A stretch of 64,000 nt of DNA from Pseudactinotalea suaedae (GTDB lineage: Bacteria; Actinomycetota; Actinomycetes; Actinomycetales; Beutenbergiaceae): positions 1 to 64,000 of the forward strand of contig NZ_WNXY01000008.1 of NCBI RefSeq assembly GCF_009733815.1. The letters run 5' to 3'. Of this stretch, positions 1 to 8,509 are shown piece after piece. Every line of letters starts with the position of its first letter. Positions within the stretch are counted from its first letter, which is position 1. Below the pieces are notes generated by a model that worked only from the letters and a program-made list of their open reading frames with translations, made no database searches and was not told where the DNA came from. The translations under genes were made by a program, and so were the position numbers.

Positions 1-1
1 C

Positions 2-259
2 CTGGCCAGCGCCTCCCGGCACCAGCGCACCCGGCCCTACACACCCCGCCACAACGGCAAGGTCGAGCGCTACAACCGGATCCTGGCCGAAGAGCTGCTC
101 TACTCCCGCGCCTGGGAGTCAGAAGCCAAACGAGCCGCCGCGATCGGCACCTGGAACATCCACTACAACTACCATCGAGCCCACACCGCCGCCGGCGACC
201 AACCCCCAGCCTCACGACTACGCACCGGCGTCACCAACGTCATGAGCCAGAACAGCTAA
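2..259 (+). pseudogene. IS481-type transposase, C-terminal part (cut by window edge)
   Basis: The open frame from base 2 gives about 85 residues. It contains RPYTPRHNGKVERYNR, which matches the last part of the DDE integrase core of IS481/IS3-group transposases; the E of KVER is the third catalytic acid. WNIHYNYHRAHTAAGDQPP is the usual C-terminal signature of the family. The start lies outside the window, so whether the full element is intact cannot be judged. I could not identify a terminal inverted repeat in the 120 bp that follow. It shows that an insertion sequence borders this region on the left. Confidence 0.85.
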
Positions 260-381
260 GTCACCGGCCTCGCAGGGATGTGGGCCCGGATCCACCGGCG
301 GAGCGCTCGAGCACCGCCGGATCCTCCGCCGTCGACGGATGCACCCCCACGTCCCGGCATCCCCTCACCGAAGAACCCTGG

Positions 382-1275
382 TCAGGAGCTGAGCAGCTCC
401 TCGGCGACGACGTCCCAGTCGGTGTCGGCGGGGTGCTGCCGCAACGCGCGGGCGGAGGCGTCCCGGATCAGCGCAGGCAACGCCGAGGGCACCCCGGACT
501 CGGCGCTGGCGGTCACGATGTGCTCCAGGAAGGCCAGGCACATGTCGAGGCGTGCCTCTCCCGTGCGGTAGGTCCGGTCGGTCATCGAGGCCGAGAGCCC
601 CGGCAACGAGCCGCGCAGGGTGTCGGTCACGCCCTCGGCGTACGGCAGGAATCGTGCAGGGTCGACGCCGTAGCGGCCGGCCAGCGCGGTCGCGTGCAGG
701 AACGCGTACATGCCGGCGAAGTAGATGTCGAGCATCGCCAGGTCCAGCACGGGGGGCACCGCGTGGTCGGTCCCGACGTCGTCGGCCACCCCGCCCAGCG
801 GCGCGAGCGCGGCCGTGGCGGTGGCGACGTCGTTGGGCGCGCCGGCGTAGAGCACGAGGCACTCGTCCGTGCCGACCATCGGGGTCGGGACCATGACGGC
901 ACCGGTGACGTACCGCACCCCCAACGCCGCCGCCTGCCGCGCCGACTCGGCCGCCTCCTCCGGCGAGCCGGTCGAGACGTTGACGAGCACGGCGTCACCC
1001 AGCAGCGGTGCGACCGCGGCGACCAGCTCCCGGCTCGCGGTGTGGTCGCGCACGCAGACGACGACCACCTCCGCACCGGCGACCGCAGCCTCGGGATTCC
1101 CCACGAGCGCGACGTCGCCGCCGCCGTCGAGCCCGTGCTCCGTCAGTGTCCGGGCGGTGCGGTTCCAGGCGGTCAGGCGGTGCCCGCCCGAGGCGAGCGC
1201 GCGGGTGAGCGCGGCGCCCATCGGGCCAAGCCCGAGCACCGCGATCGACGTGGTGGTCACTGGTGTGGAGGTCAT
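382..1275 (-). CDS. NAD(P)-dependent oxidoreductase, 6PGDH / imine-reductase-like
   Basis: A 297-residue protein with an N-terminal Rossmann fold (GLGPMG near residue 14, then an R-containing loop WNRTARTL that suits NADP). The C-terminal helical half resembles hydroxyisobutyrate dehydrogenase, imine reductase and reductive aminase enzymes. It probably reduces an imine or carbonyl with NADPH in the cytoplasm. An in-frame start exists 45 bp upstream, but MTSTPV at 1275 places the Rossmann strand at the expected distance and leaves the palindromic operator free. It is divergent from an HxlR regulator, the usual partner of such reductases. The substrate is unknown. Confidence 0.85.
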   Translation of the reverse strand: MTSTPVTTTSIAVLGLGPMGAALTRALASGGHRLTAWNRTARTLTEHGLDGGGDVALVGNPEAAVAGAEVVVVCVRDHTASRELVAAVAPLLGDAVLVNVSTGSPEEAAESARQAAALGVRYVTGAVMVPTPMVGTDECLVLYAGAPNDVATATAALAPLGGVADDVGTDHAVPPVLDLAMLDIYFAGMYAFLHATALAGRYGVDPARFLPYAEGVTDTLRGSLPGLSASMTDRTYRTGEARLDMCLAFLEHIVTASAESGVPSALPALIRDASARALRQHPADTDWDVVAEELLSS

Positions 1276-1308
1276 GCCTCCATGCTGGGCGTGGACGCGA
1301 TGTCGCAC

Positions 1309-1334
1309 CAGTACGCACAATCATGTGGGTACTG
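1309..1334. promoter_or_regulatory. Palindromic operator between reductase and HxlR gene
   Basis: CAGTACGCACA and TGTGGGTACTG are separated by 4 bp, and 10 of 11 positions pair. The site sits in the 75-bp gap between the two divergent starts. GTAC-type half-sites are usual for HxlR regulators, so this is the likely autoregulatory operator. The assignment to the neighbouring regulator is inference. Confidence 0.65.
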
Positions 1335-1350
1335 ACCTGGAGGTGAGCAC

Positions 1351-1689
1351 GTGAGCAGGGACGCGCAGGAGTGCGGCGTGAACGTCGTCATCGGCTTGAT
1401 CGGCTCCAAGTGGAAGCCGTCGATCCTGTGGCGGTTGGCCGAGGGCGACCACCGCTTCGCCGAGCTGCGCCGCGGGGTCAGCGGCATCAGCGAGAAGGTG
1501 CTCGCCGAGCAGCTGCGCGAGCTCGAGCGCGACGCGCTGGTCTCACGCACCGCCTACGAGGGCTTCCCGCTCCGTGTCGACTATGCGCTGACGCCGCTGG
1601 GCGAGGAGCTCAACGACCTGCTCGACCCGGTGGCGCAGTGGGGGGATGCCTACCTCGCAGACAAGGCTCTCGAGGCACCGGGTGGCTGA
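1351..1689 (+). CDS. HxlR-family winged-helix regulator with N-terminal cysteine
   Basis: A 112-residue protein of normal HxlR length. It has the diagnostic GSKWKPSILWRL helix, the recognition region FAELRRGVSGISEKVLAEQLREL and the wing RVDYALTPLGEEL. Cys8 in ECGV corresponds in position to the redox or electrophile-sensing cysteine of YodB, HypR and QorR relatives. The GTG start at 1351 follows GGAGGTG by 5 bases. It is divergent from an NAD(P) reductase and shares a palindrome with it, so it likely represses that gene and itself until Cys8 reacts with an electrophile or oxidant. The sensing role is inference. Confidence 0.9.
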   Translation: MSRDAQECGVNVVIGLIGSKWKPSILWRLAEGDHRFAELRRGVSGISEKVLAEQLRELERDALVSRTAYEGFPLRVDYALTPLGEELNDLLDPVAQWGDAYLADKALEAPGG

Positions 1690-4006
1690 GCCGGAGCACA
1701 CCGAGGAGCTCGACCGCGCGCTGGATCTTCTCCGCAGCGGCAGCAACCTGTTCCTCACCGGACGCGCCGGCACCGGTAAGTCGACGCTGATCCGGCAGTT
1801 CGTCGCGCAGACCGGGCGGCGGGTGGTCGTGGCCGCACCCACGGGCATCGCCGCGCTCAACGTGGGCGGCTACACGCTGCACCGGCTGTTCGGGTTCCGA
1901 CCCGAGACCTCCCTCGACGACGTCCGCGACGGCCGCTACTACCCGGGCCGGTTCGCGGAGAGCATCGGCAGCCTCGAGACGCTGGTCATCGACGAGGCGT
2001 CGATGGTCCGCGCGGACCTGCTGGACAAGGTCGAGTCCGCGCTCCGACGCTTCGGCCCGCGGCGCGGCGAGCCGTTCGGTGGCGTGCAGGTGGTGCTCGT
2101 CGGCGACCTGTTCCAGCTCCCACCCGTGATGTCGACGGCGGAGGCCGGACATCTCCTGGAGTCCTACCCGACCCCGTACTTCTTCTCCGCCGACGCCTAC
2201 CGGGACGCACCGTTCCCCACGGTGTCGTTGACCACGGTGTTCCGGCAGCAGGGCGACAATCGGTTGACGTCCATCCTCAACGCGATCCGTGAGGGCACGC
2301 TGCTCAGCTCGGCACGCCGGGACCTCGATGCCCGGGTCGACGTCGACTTCGAGCCGCCCGCCGACCAGATGTGGCTGACCGTCGCGCCGACCAACCGGGT
2401 CGTGACCGCACGCAACCGCGCGCAGCTGGACGCGATCGACGAGCCCGAGCTGGTCCATCACGCCTGGGCCAGCGGCGACCTCGAGGGGTTCGACCCGCCG
2501 GTGCCGGACGTGCTCCGGTTCAAGGTCGGCGCCCAGGTCATGCTCGTCAACAACGACCCGGGCGACCGGTGGGCGAACGGGACCCTCGGGACCGTGGTCG
2601 GGTACGACCCGCACGACGTCACCGCCACGGTGCGGCTCCAGAACGGCCGCGTGGTCGCCGTCGGGCACCACACCTGGGACGTGACGCGCCCCGTGGTGGT
2701 GGGCGGGTCGCTGCGCCGCGAGGTCGTCGGGACGTACACGCAGCTGCCCTTCACGCTCGCGTGGGCGATCACGATCCACAAGAGCCAGGGGCAGACGATC
2801 GACCGGTTGGTGGTCGACCTGCGCGGCGGCACCTTCGACTACGGGCAGCTGTACGTGGCGCTGAGCCGGTGCACGTCGCTCGCTGGGCTGGTGCTGCGGC
2901 GGCCCGTGCTGCCCAAGGACATGAAGACCGACAGGCGGGTGGTGCGGTTCCTGCAGTCGAGCACGGCGCCGGGCACGCAGCACCGGCGGTGCGCGATCGG
3001 GATGCTCACGGTCGGTGACGAGGGGGTGCGATCGCGCCCGCGCCCGGTCGAGATCGCCGTCGCGTTCGACGACGGCACCGCACTCAGCACGCTCGTGAAC
3101 CCGCAGCGCGACCTCGCGGACGCGCGATCCGCCTACGGAATCGGCGTCGACGACATCCTGCTGGCGCCGACGCTCGCCCAGGTCTGGGCCGTGATCGCAC
3201 CGATGCTGGCGGGGTGCACGCCGGTGGGACCGGGGGTCGACGAGACGCTGGGGCTGCTGGACTTCGAGCTCAAGCGGCTCGGGCACGTCGTGGTGCTGCC
3301 GCTGGGGATACCGGCGCCCGGACGCGTGTCCGGCAGCACCGCGCTGGAGCGGGCACGCTCCGCGCTGGCGCTGGCGCAGCGGGTCGACGGCCGGGCCGCG
3401 AGCGCCTTCGAGGTCGCCGAGGAGCTGCCCGAGGGCGGGTTCCTCGTGAGCCGGGACGCCGACGTCCACGCGCCGAGCACGACCGAGCTGCCGATGCTCA
3501 GCGCCTACCTGGAGCTGAGCAGGCAGCTGGGGCCGATGCTGCTCGGCAGCACCGGTCACGAGTGGCTGCTGGAGGGCACCGACGCGGGCCCGGCCCGTGA
3601 GGTGATCGCCGCGCAGCTGCGCGAGGCCGCCGCGGCGGCCCCGCTCACGCCGGGGGTGGTGCGCCGGTTGCAGGCGGTCGAGGCTGCGCTGGGACTGCCG
3701 GTCCTCGACGCGCAGACCCTCGCAGGCAGCGCCCGGGCGGACATCGCGGCGACCCTGGTCGCGGGCGTGCGGGTGTGCTTCACCGGCACCATCCAGCTGC
3801 CCGACGGCCGGCTGCTCGAGCGCGACGAGGCGCACGGCCTCGCGCTGAGGGCCGGCCTGACGCCGGTCGCGAACGTGAGCAAGACCCGCTGCGACGTGCT
3901 CGTGGTCGCCGAGCTGGGCACCCAGTCGGGCAAGGCCCGCAAGGCCTTCGAGCTCGGCAAGCCGGTCTACTCCGCCGAGGAGTTCCTCGCCTGGCTGGGG
4001 CCGTAG
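1682..4006 (+). CDS. Pif1/RecD-like DNA helicase with degenerate exonuclease-like region and BRCT domain
   Basis: A 774-residue protein. Walker A GRAGTGKST lies at 27-35 and the Walker B DEAS box at 104-107, followed by VFRQ, TIHKSQGQTID and YVALSRCTS helicase motifs, so the first ~430 residues form a superfamily 1B helicase of the Pif1 type. The middle (LSTLVNPQRDL...YGIGVDDILLAPTLAQVW) follows the scaffold of DnaQ-type 3'-5' exonucleases but lacks the DxE and HxxxxD acids. The last ~80 residues (VCFTGTIQ...SKTRCDVLVVAE) form a BRCT domain. The GTG start at 1682 overlaps the HxlR stop by 8 bp, suggesting translational coupling. Likely role: nuclear-style DNA unwinding in repair; the partner is unknown. 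Confidence 0.85.
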   Translation: MAEPEHTEELDRALDLLRSGSNLFLTGRAGTGKSTLIRQFVAQTGRRVVVAAPTGIAALNVGGYTLHRLFGFRPETSLDDVRDGRYYPGRFAESIGSLETLVIDEASMVRADLLDKVESALRRFGPRRGEPFGGVQVVLVGDLFQLPPVMSTAEAGHLLESYPTPYFFSADAYRDAPFPTVSLTTVFRQQGDNRLTSILNAIREGTLLSSARRDLDARVDVDFEPPADQMWLTVAPTNRVVTARNRAQLDAIDEPELVHHAWASGDLEGFDPPVPDVLRFKVGAQVMLVNNDPGDRWANGTLGTVVGYDPHDVTATVRLQNGRVVAVGHHTWDVTRPVVVGGSLRREVVGTYTQLPFTLAWAITIHKSQGQTIDRLVVDLRGGTFDYGQLYVALSRCTSLAGLVLRRPVLPKDMKTDRRVVRFLQSSTAPGTQHRRCAIGMLTVGDEGVRSRPRPVEIAVAFDDGTALSTLVNPQRDLADARSAYGIGVDDILLAPTLAQVWAVIAPMLAGCTPVGPGVDETLGLLDFELKRLGHVVVLPLGIPAPGRVSGSTALERARSALALAQRVDGRAASAFEVAEELPEGGFLVSRDADVHAPSTTELPMLSAYLELSRQLGPMLLGSTGHEWLLEGTDAGPAREVIAAQLREAAAAAPLTPGVVRRLQAVEAALGLPVLDAQTLAGSARADIAATLVAGVRVCFTGTIQLPDGRLLERDEAHGLALRAGLTPVANVSKTRCDVLVVAELGTQSGKARKAFELGKPVYSAEEFLAWLGP

Positions 4007-4007
4007 C

Positions 4008-5042
4008 TCAACTCGCCTGGATGAGCTCGGTGGGGAACCGGGTGCCGATCATGTACTCCGGGTAGACGCCCTCGTACGGCTCGAGCAGCCGGCGCTCGAG
4101 CAGTGCGGTCAGCGGCAGCGCAGTGGTGGCTCCGTCCGCCCTCACGAGCACGACCTCGTCGACATACGGGATGAGATTGACCATGCCGTCCACCCACGAC
4201 GCCATGCTGCGGTAACGGCCGTCCTCGGGTCTGGCGCCCACCATCACCTTGGCGACGAGCAGCTGTTCGCCGCGGTGCTCGAGCCACTCCGTGAGGACGT
4301 CGCGGGTGCGCTCGTATCGAATCAGGTCCCAGCGGCGGCTCAGCTGACCCACAGCGGGTGCGGCCTCCGCCGGCCAGGTGTAGGGGACCCATCGATCGTC
4401 GTCGGCCACCAGCGGTGTGATCGAGACCGGCCGCCGCGTGCTCGAGAGCACCTCCTCCGCGACCCGAGCGATGGCGACGATCGAGCTGGGGTCCTCCGCG
4501 AACCCGATCAGGCAGTTGGTGTCGTCGGGGATCACGATCACGGGGGTGAGCCCACGTCCGCGCTGCATCTCAGGCATGTCGCCGGGCGGCAGGTAGCGGG
4601 GCCCACCCAGCAGGGTCAGGGCGGCGGCCGCACGCCCCTCGTTGACGATCGCGCCGTCATGCTCGAAGAGACGCACGGCCTCGTTGCGGACGTTGTCGCT
4701 GGCGGCGAGCAGGATCTCTCCGATCGGCACTCCCCAGCGCGCGGCCACGGACTCCGAGACCGGGACATCGGCCGAGGGCAGGTCGAGCACCGCACCCACG
4801 TGGTAGTCGGCCACGGCCGCGGACACCGCGTCGGCAGCACCCGGGTCCCCGTGGACCTCGCCCATCCGGCGTCGGTCGGCGAGCGGGACCAGTCCCACGG
4901 GCCGCACCCGCAGCAGCGGCTTGGCCTCGTCGAACGTCTCCGGCGGCGCATCGGGCACCGCTACCGAGCTGGGTTGCTGGGGGGCGCGCTCCGACGGTGG
5001 TTGTTGCTCGGCTCGATCTCGACGACGGAACCACGCAGCCAT
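4008..5042 (-). CDS. Uncharacterised cytoplasmic protein, weakly DUF1444-like
   Basis: A 344-residue protein with no signal peptide or membrane segment. After a basic, Gln/Pro-rich N-terminus (1-35) it reads KPLLRVRPVGLVPLADRR, a hydrophobic strand ending AVLDLPSADVPVS, then RWGVPIGEILLAASDNVR and VIVIPDDTNCLIGFAED. That succession recalls DUF1444/YtpQ-type proteins, but the similarity is judged by eye and weak. The stop lies 1 bp from the convergent helicase stop. I do not recognise a catalytic motif, and no function is proposed. Confidence 0.75.
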   Translation of the reverse strand: MAAWFRRRDRAEQQPPSERAPQQPSSVAVPDAPPETFDEAKPLLRVRPVGLVPLADRRRMGEVHGDPGAADAVSAAVADYHVGAVLDLPSADVPVSESVAARWGVPIGEILLAASDNVRNEAVRLFEHDGAIVNEGRAAAALTLLGGPRYLPPGDMPEMQRGRGLTPVIVIPDDTNCLIGFAEDPSSIVAIARVAEEVLSSTRRPVSITPLVADDDRWVPYTWPAEAAPAVGQLSRRWDLIRYERTRDVLTEWLEHRGEQLLVAKVMVGARPEDGRYRSMASWVDGMVNLIPYVDEVVLVRADGATTALPLTALLERRLLEPYEGVYPEYMIGTRFPTELIQAS

Positions 5043-5094
5043 GGATTCAGCCTAGTGATCTGCGACCGCGGTCCGGCCCACGCGCGGCTGCCCT

Positions 5095-5114
5095 GGATCG
5101 CTGCGCTGCGATCC
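5095..5114 (-). terminator. Hairpin downstream of PHP gene
   Basis: GGATCGC and GCGATCC pair perfectly around a 6-nt loop, 31 bp after the stop of the PHP gene on the minus strand. No T-run follows, so it would be an actinobacterial-type hairpin terminator, or it may serve another purpose. Confidence 0.4.
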
Positions 5115-5144
5115 CAGCCGAGCGGCCGCGCCGCAGGAGGACGC

Positions 5145-6155
5145 TCAGGTGCGGGTCCAGGCCAGCAGGTCCTCCGCCGTCATGGTGTTGACGATCCGGT
5201 CCTTCTCGATCCCGAGCTCGGCGACGCGCGCGCAGCCGTAGTCGAGGAAGTCCAGCTGCCCGGGTGCGTGGGCGTCGGTGTCGACGGCGAACACGCAGCC
5301 GGTCTCGTGGGCGAGCTCGAGCAGTCGTGTCGGAGGGTCACGGCGCTCGGGTCGGGAGTTGATCTCGACGGCGACGCCGAACCGGCGGCAGGCCTCGAAC
5401 ACGAGCTCGGCGTCGAAGGAGGACTCCGGGCGGGTGCCGCGACCACCGGTGATCAGCCTGCCGGTGCAGTGGCCGAGCACGTCGACGTGCGGGTTCGCGA
5501 TCGCGTTCACCATCCGCCGGGTCATCTGCTCGGCCGGCATCCGGAGCTTGGAGTGGACCGAGGCGACGACGACGTCCAGCTCGGCCAGCAGCTCCGGCTC
5601 CTGGTCGAGGGAACCGCCGTCGAGGATGTCGACCTCGATCCCGGTGAGGATCCGGAACGGGGCCAGCTCGGCGTTCAGCGCCGCCACCCGTCGCAGCTGG
5701 TCACGCAGCCGGTCCGCGGACAGGCCGTTGGCGACCGTGAGCCGGGGCGAGTGGTCGGTGAGCACCATGTACTCGAGCCCGGTGCCGATCGCCGCGGCGG
5801 CCATGTGCTCGATCGGCGACCCGCCGTCGGACTCGATCGAGTGGGTGTGGAGGTCGCCGCGGATCCAGGACCGCACCTCCGCGGCACCGGGGGCCAGTGC
5901 CCCCGCTGCCGCCTCCAGCTCCGCCAGGTAGTCCGGCACCCCGCCCGCGAGCGCCTGCCCCGCGATCAGCGCGGTCTTGGGGCCGACGTCGGCCAGCGTC
6001 GCCAGGCTGCCGGCCTCCGCGAGCCTGCCGACCTCGCCCGCCCCGACCTGCTCCAGCCGGTCCGCAGCCTTGCGGTAGGCCTTGATGCGGTGCGTCTCGG
6101 CGAGCTGACGTTCCAGCAGGAAGGCGATGCGACGGAGCGCGACGACGGGATCCAC
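5145..6155 (-). CDS. PHP-domain metal-dependent phosphoesterase with Pol X-like HhH N-terminus
   Basis: A 336-residue protein. Residues 1-~95 (ALRRIAFLLERQ...HRIKAYRKAADRL...LADVGPKTALI) resemble the helix-hairpin-helix segment of DNA polymerase X. From GDLHTHSIESDGG onward it is a PHP domain with its metal ligands visible: HTH, TDHS, GIEVDIL, SVHSKL, GHCTG and DTDAH. The arrangement equals the C-terminal half of bacterial Pol X without the nucleotidyltransferase domain. The GTG start at 6155 was chosen because longer in-frame starts would run deep into the upstream monooxygenase gene, which ends at 6173. Likely a phosphoesterase or nuclease acting on DNA ends or sugar phosphates. Confidence 0.85.
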   Translation of the reverse strand: MDPVVALRRIAFLLERQLAETHRIKAYRKAADRLEQVGAGEVGRLAEAGSLATLADVGPKTALIAGQALAGGVPDYLAELEAAAGALAPGAAEVRSWIRGDLHTHSIESDGGSPIEHMAAAAIGTGLEYMVLTDHSPRLTVANGLSADRLRDQLRRVAALNAELAPFRILTGIEVDILDGGSLDQEPELLAELDVVVASVHSKLRMPAEQMTRRMVNAIANPHVDVLGHCTGRLITGGRGTRPESSFDAELVFEACRRFGVAVEINSRPERRDPPTRLLELAHETGCVFAVDTDAHAPGQLDFLDYGCARVAELGIEKDRIVNTMTAEDLLAWTRT

Positions 6156-6172
6156 CCGCCCATCCTCGCGTG

Positions 6173-7363
6173 CTAGCCCGGCAGCTGCCACCGCCGGACC
6201 AGGCCGGTCTGCCCGCCACCGAGCTGCTTGACCATCTGGGTCCGCACCCACGGGTGCGAACCGACAGGGCCGGCCAGCAGGTCGCGCGGGAGGGCGATCG
6301 GGTGCAGGTCGCTCTGGAACACCGGCATCATCAACCGCGTCCACCACGAGTACCAGCGCACGTGCGCCCGGCGGCTCGCGGTGTGCTGCGCGAGTGCGGT
6401 CTCCAGATCGGGTGCCGACGCCAGGAAGTGGCACAGGCTGGCCGCGTCCGCGAGCGCGAGCGAGGTCCCGGCGCCGAGCTGCGGGCTCATCGCGTGCGCG
6501 GCGTCACCGATCAGCACGGCGCCGGCGCCGTCCCGGACCCGGTAGGGGGTGCGGACCACGACGTCGCGGTAGTGCGCCTCCAGCAGCTGGTCGACCTCGT
6601 CGAGCAGCGGCGCGTACCTCTCGCCCACGAACGGGGCCGCCTCCTGCCGCCACGCGTCCATGCCGCGCCCGCGGACGGCCCTCATGTCCGCACCCCTGAC
6701 CGACCAGAAGATCGACGCCTGCTGCTCGCCGGTGGGCAGCACGCCCAGATATCGGGACGTGCCGTCCAGGCACTGGTACAGCACGTCGGCGGCAAGGCCC
6801 TCCGGATCGTCGACGAGCGCCCACAGCGCGCCGTAGGAGTAACCGTGGTCGCGCACGGCGACGCGCATGCTCTCGCGCACCACCGATCGGGAGCCGTCGG
6901 CCCCGATGACCAGGTCGAAGGGCCCGACGGCGCCGCTCGTGGTCTCGACCGAGGCGCCGCCCGGGGTGGGGCGTACCCCGGTGACGTCGACGCCGGTGGC
7001 GATCCTCGCCGTCGACCCGGCCAGGGCCTCCCACAGCAAGGTGAACAGCACGCCGCGGTGCACGCCGATCGCGGGGACCGCGCCCGGGACGTCGGCGTAG
7101 CCGAAGTCCATGACCTGCCGGCCGCCGACCGTGACCGCGTCGACGCGCGCGACCGGACGGGACACCGCGCGCAGCGGCTCGAGCAGCCCGATCGCGTCGA
7201 GGACCTGCTGCCCGAGCGCCTGCAACCAGATGCCGGCACCGACCGGACCGGGGTCCTCGGCGGCCTCCAGGACGGTGACCTCGTGCCCGGCGCGCGCGAG
7301 CATGATCGCGGCGACCGGACCTGCTGTCCCGCACCCGACCACGGCAACCCGGAGCGGACCCAT
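6173..7363 (-). CDS. FAD-dependent group A aromatic monooxygenase
   Basis: A 396-residue protein with the FAD-binding GxGxxG motif (VVGCGTAGPVAAIMLARAGHEVTVLE, near residue 10), the DG motif (DLVIGADGSRSVVR) and the GD motif (GDAAHAMSPQLGAGTSLALADA). These define the p-hydroxybenzoate hydroxylase class of flavoproteins. It likely hydroxylates or epoxidises an aromatic compound with NAD(P)H and oxygen. MGPLRV at 7363 is preferred over the start 78 bp upstream because the Rossmann motif then begins at once. It is divergent from the maleylpyruvate isomerase-fold gene. The substrate is unknown. Confidence 0.88.
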   Translation of the reverse strand: MGPLRVAVVGCGTAGPVAAIMLARAGHEVTVLEAAEDPGPVGAGIWLQALGQQVLDAIGLLEPLRAVSRPVARVDAVTVGGRQVMDFGYADVPGAVPAIGVHRGVLFTLLWEALAGSTARIATGVDVTGVRPTPGGASVETTSGAVGPFDLVIGADGSRSVVRESMRVAVRDHGYSYGALWALVDDPEGLAADVLYQCLDGTSRYLGVLPTGEQQASIFWSVRGADMRAVRGRGMDAWRQEAAPFVGERYAPLLDEVDQLLEAHYRDVVVRTPYRVRDGAGAVLIGDAAHAMSPQLGAGTSLALADAASLCHFLASAPDLETALAQHTASRRAHVRWYSWWTRLMMPVFQSDLHPIALPRDLLAGPVGSHPWVRTQMVKQLGGGQTGLVRRWQLPG

Positions 7364-7479
7364 GAGCTGCAGCGTAGAAGCCCCCCACCCCGCGGAAAGC
7401 GCTCTGGGGTCGCCACGGTCCACCGGATGACCCGAGATCACCCCACACCGGAGCGGTCGATGCGCCCTACGGTGAGCAC

Positions 7480-8136
7480 ATGACGCTGACGTTCGCCGGA
7501 GTCCTCGACGCCGAGGCGGTGCTCGGCGCTGTCGGCGCTGTCGGCGCCCTCGTGCGTGCGCCCGAGGTGGCGGACGCGTGGGATCGGGAGTCCGTGCTCC
7601 CGGGCATGACGGTCGGCGGCCTGACCCGGCACCTCGTCAGCCAGCCCGAGTGCGCGGTGGAGTTCCTCGGCATCGAGTTCCCGGCCGACCGGGTGCAGCC
7701 GCTGTCGTTGCTCGCCTACGCCGACCAGCTCGACTGGCTCGACGCACCGCTCGACGCCCCCGAGAACACCTCGATCAGCACCGACTTCAACGCGATGGCG
7801 GCCGCCGGGGTGGCGGAGTCGATCGCGGTCCTCGAGGCAGCGAGCGCGGCGCTCGGACCGGCCATCGCGGCAGCCGGGCCCACGACGTTCGTGCCGTGGC
7901 AGGGCTGCGCGCTGGCGACCGAGGACTTCCTCGCGGTGCGGCTGCTGGAGATCGTGGTGCACGCCGACGACCTCGCGAGCAGCGTCGGCCTGCTCACGCC
8001 CGACTTCAGCGCCGCCGTGACCGGGCCCGTCGTGCAGCTGCTCGGCGCGCTGGCGTTGCGTCGACGGCACCCGATGGACGTGGTCCGCGTGCTCGCCCGG
8101 GCTGAGCGCGAGCACGGGCCGACCTCGGCGTTCTGA
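7480..8136 (+). CDS. Mycothiol-dependent maleylpyruvate isomerase N-domain (DinB-fold) protein
   Basis: A 218-residue protein. VLPGMTVGGLTRHLVSQ carries the first metal-binding histidine, and FLAVRLLEIVVHADDLASSVGL has the conserved E-x3-HxxD ligand motif of the MDMPI_N/TIGR03086 group of the DinB superfamily. The family is expanded in actinobacteria, and its members are metal-dependent enzymes using mycothiol or unknown thiols. The divergent monooxygenase suggests a shared role in aromatic breakdown, but that is inference. Confidence 0.85.
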   Translation: MTLTFAGVLDAEAVLGAVGAVGALVRAPEVADAWDRESVLPGMTVGGLTRHLVSQPECAVEFLGIEFPADRVQPLSLLAYADQLDWLDAPLDAPENTSISTDFNAMAAAGVAESIAVLEAASAALGPAIAAAGPTTFVPWQGCALATEDFLAVRLLEIVVHADDLASSVGLLTPDFSAAVTGPVVQLLGALALRRRHPMDVVRVLARAEREHGPTSAF

Positions 8137-8164
8137 GGCCGGCGTCAGGCGGGCCGCGTCTGGA

Positions 8165-8509
8165 TCAGCCCATCGACACGAACTCGCGGACCTCGACGGC
8201 GTGGGTCCAGGCCATCGGGTGGCCCGCCGCGACCTGGATCGCCTCGGCCATCGAGTCGGCCTCGATGACGTCGAGGCCGGCGATCACCTCACCGGCCTCG
8301 GTGAACGGGCCCTCGGTACGCCGGACCTTGCCTCCGCGCACGCGCACGGTCACCGCCTGGGACGCGGGCTGCAGCGGATCACCGGTCACGTAGCGGCCGG
8401 AGTCGACGACGGACTGCCACCACGCCTCGACGTCGGGCGCCTGCGCGCGGTCCTCCTCGCTCGCGGGGACGCTGGTGTCGGTGGTGATGAGGAGCAGGTA
8501 CTTGGACAT
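8165..8509 (-). CDS. YCII-related domain protein
   Basis: A 114-residue protein beginning MSKYLLLITTD and containing EEDRAQAPDVEAWWQSVVDSGRYVTGDPLQP and the TEGPFTEAGEVIAGLDVIEADSMAEAIQVAAGHP segment. These are the hallmarks of the actinobacterial YCII/DGPF family, a ferredoxin-like dimeric fold, often found next to ECF sigma factors (none here). GGAGAACCC stands just before the ATG at 8509. Function is not established. It converges with the gene at 7480. Confidence 0.9.
   Translation of the reverse strand: MSKYLLLITTDTSVPASEEDRAQAPDVEAWWQSVVDSGRYVTGDPLQPASQAVTVRVRGGKVRRTEGPFTEAGEVIAGLDVIEADSMAEAIQVAAGHPMAWTHAVEVREFVSMG

Noticed and set aside
1610-3835. 741-residue minus-strand frame
   Set aside because: Antisense shadow of the helicase gene with biased composition.
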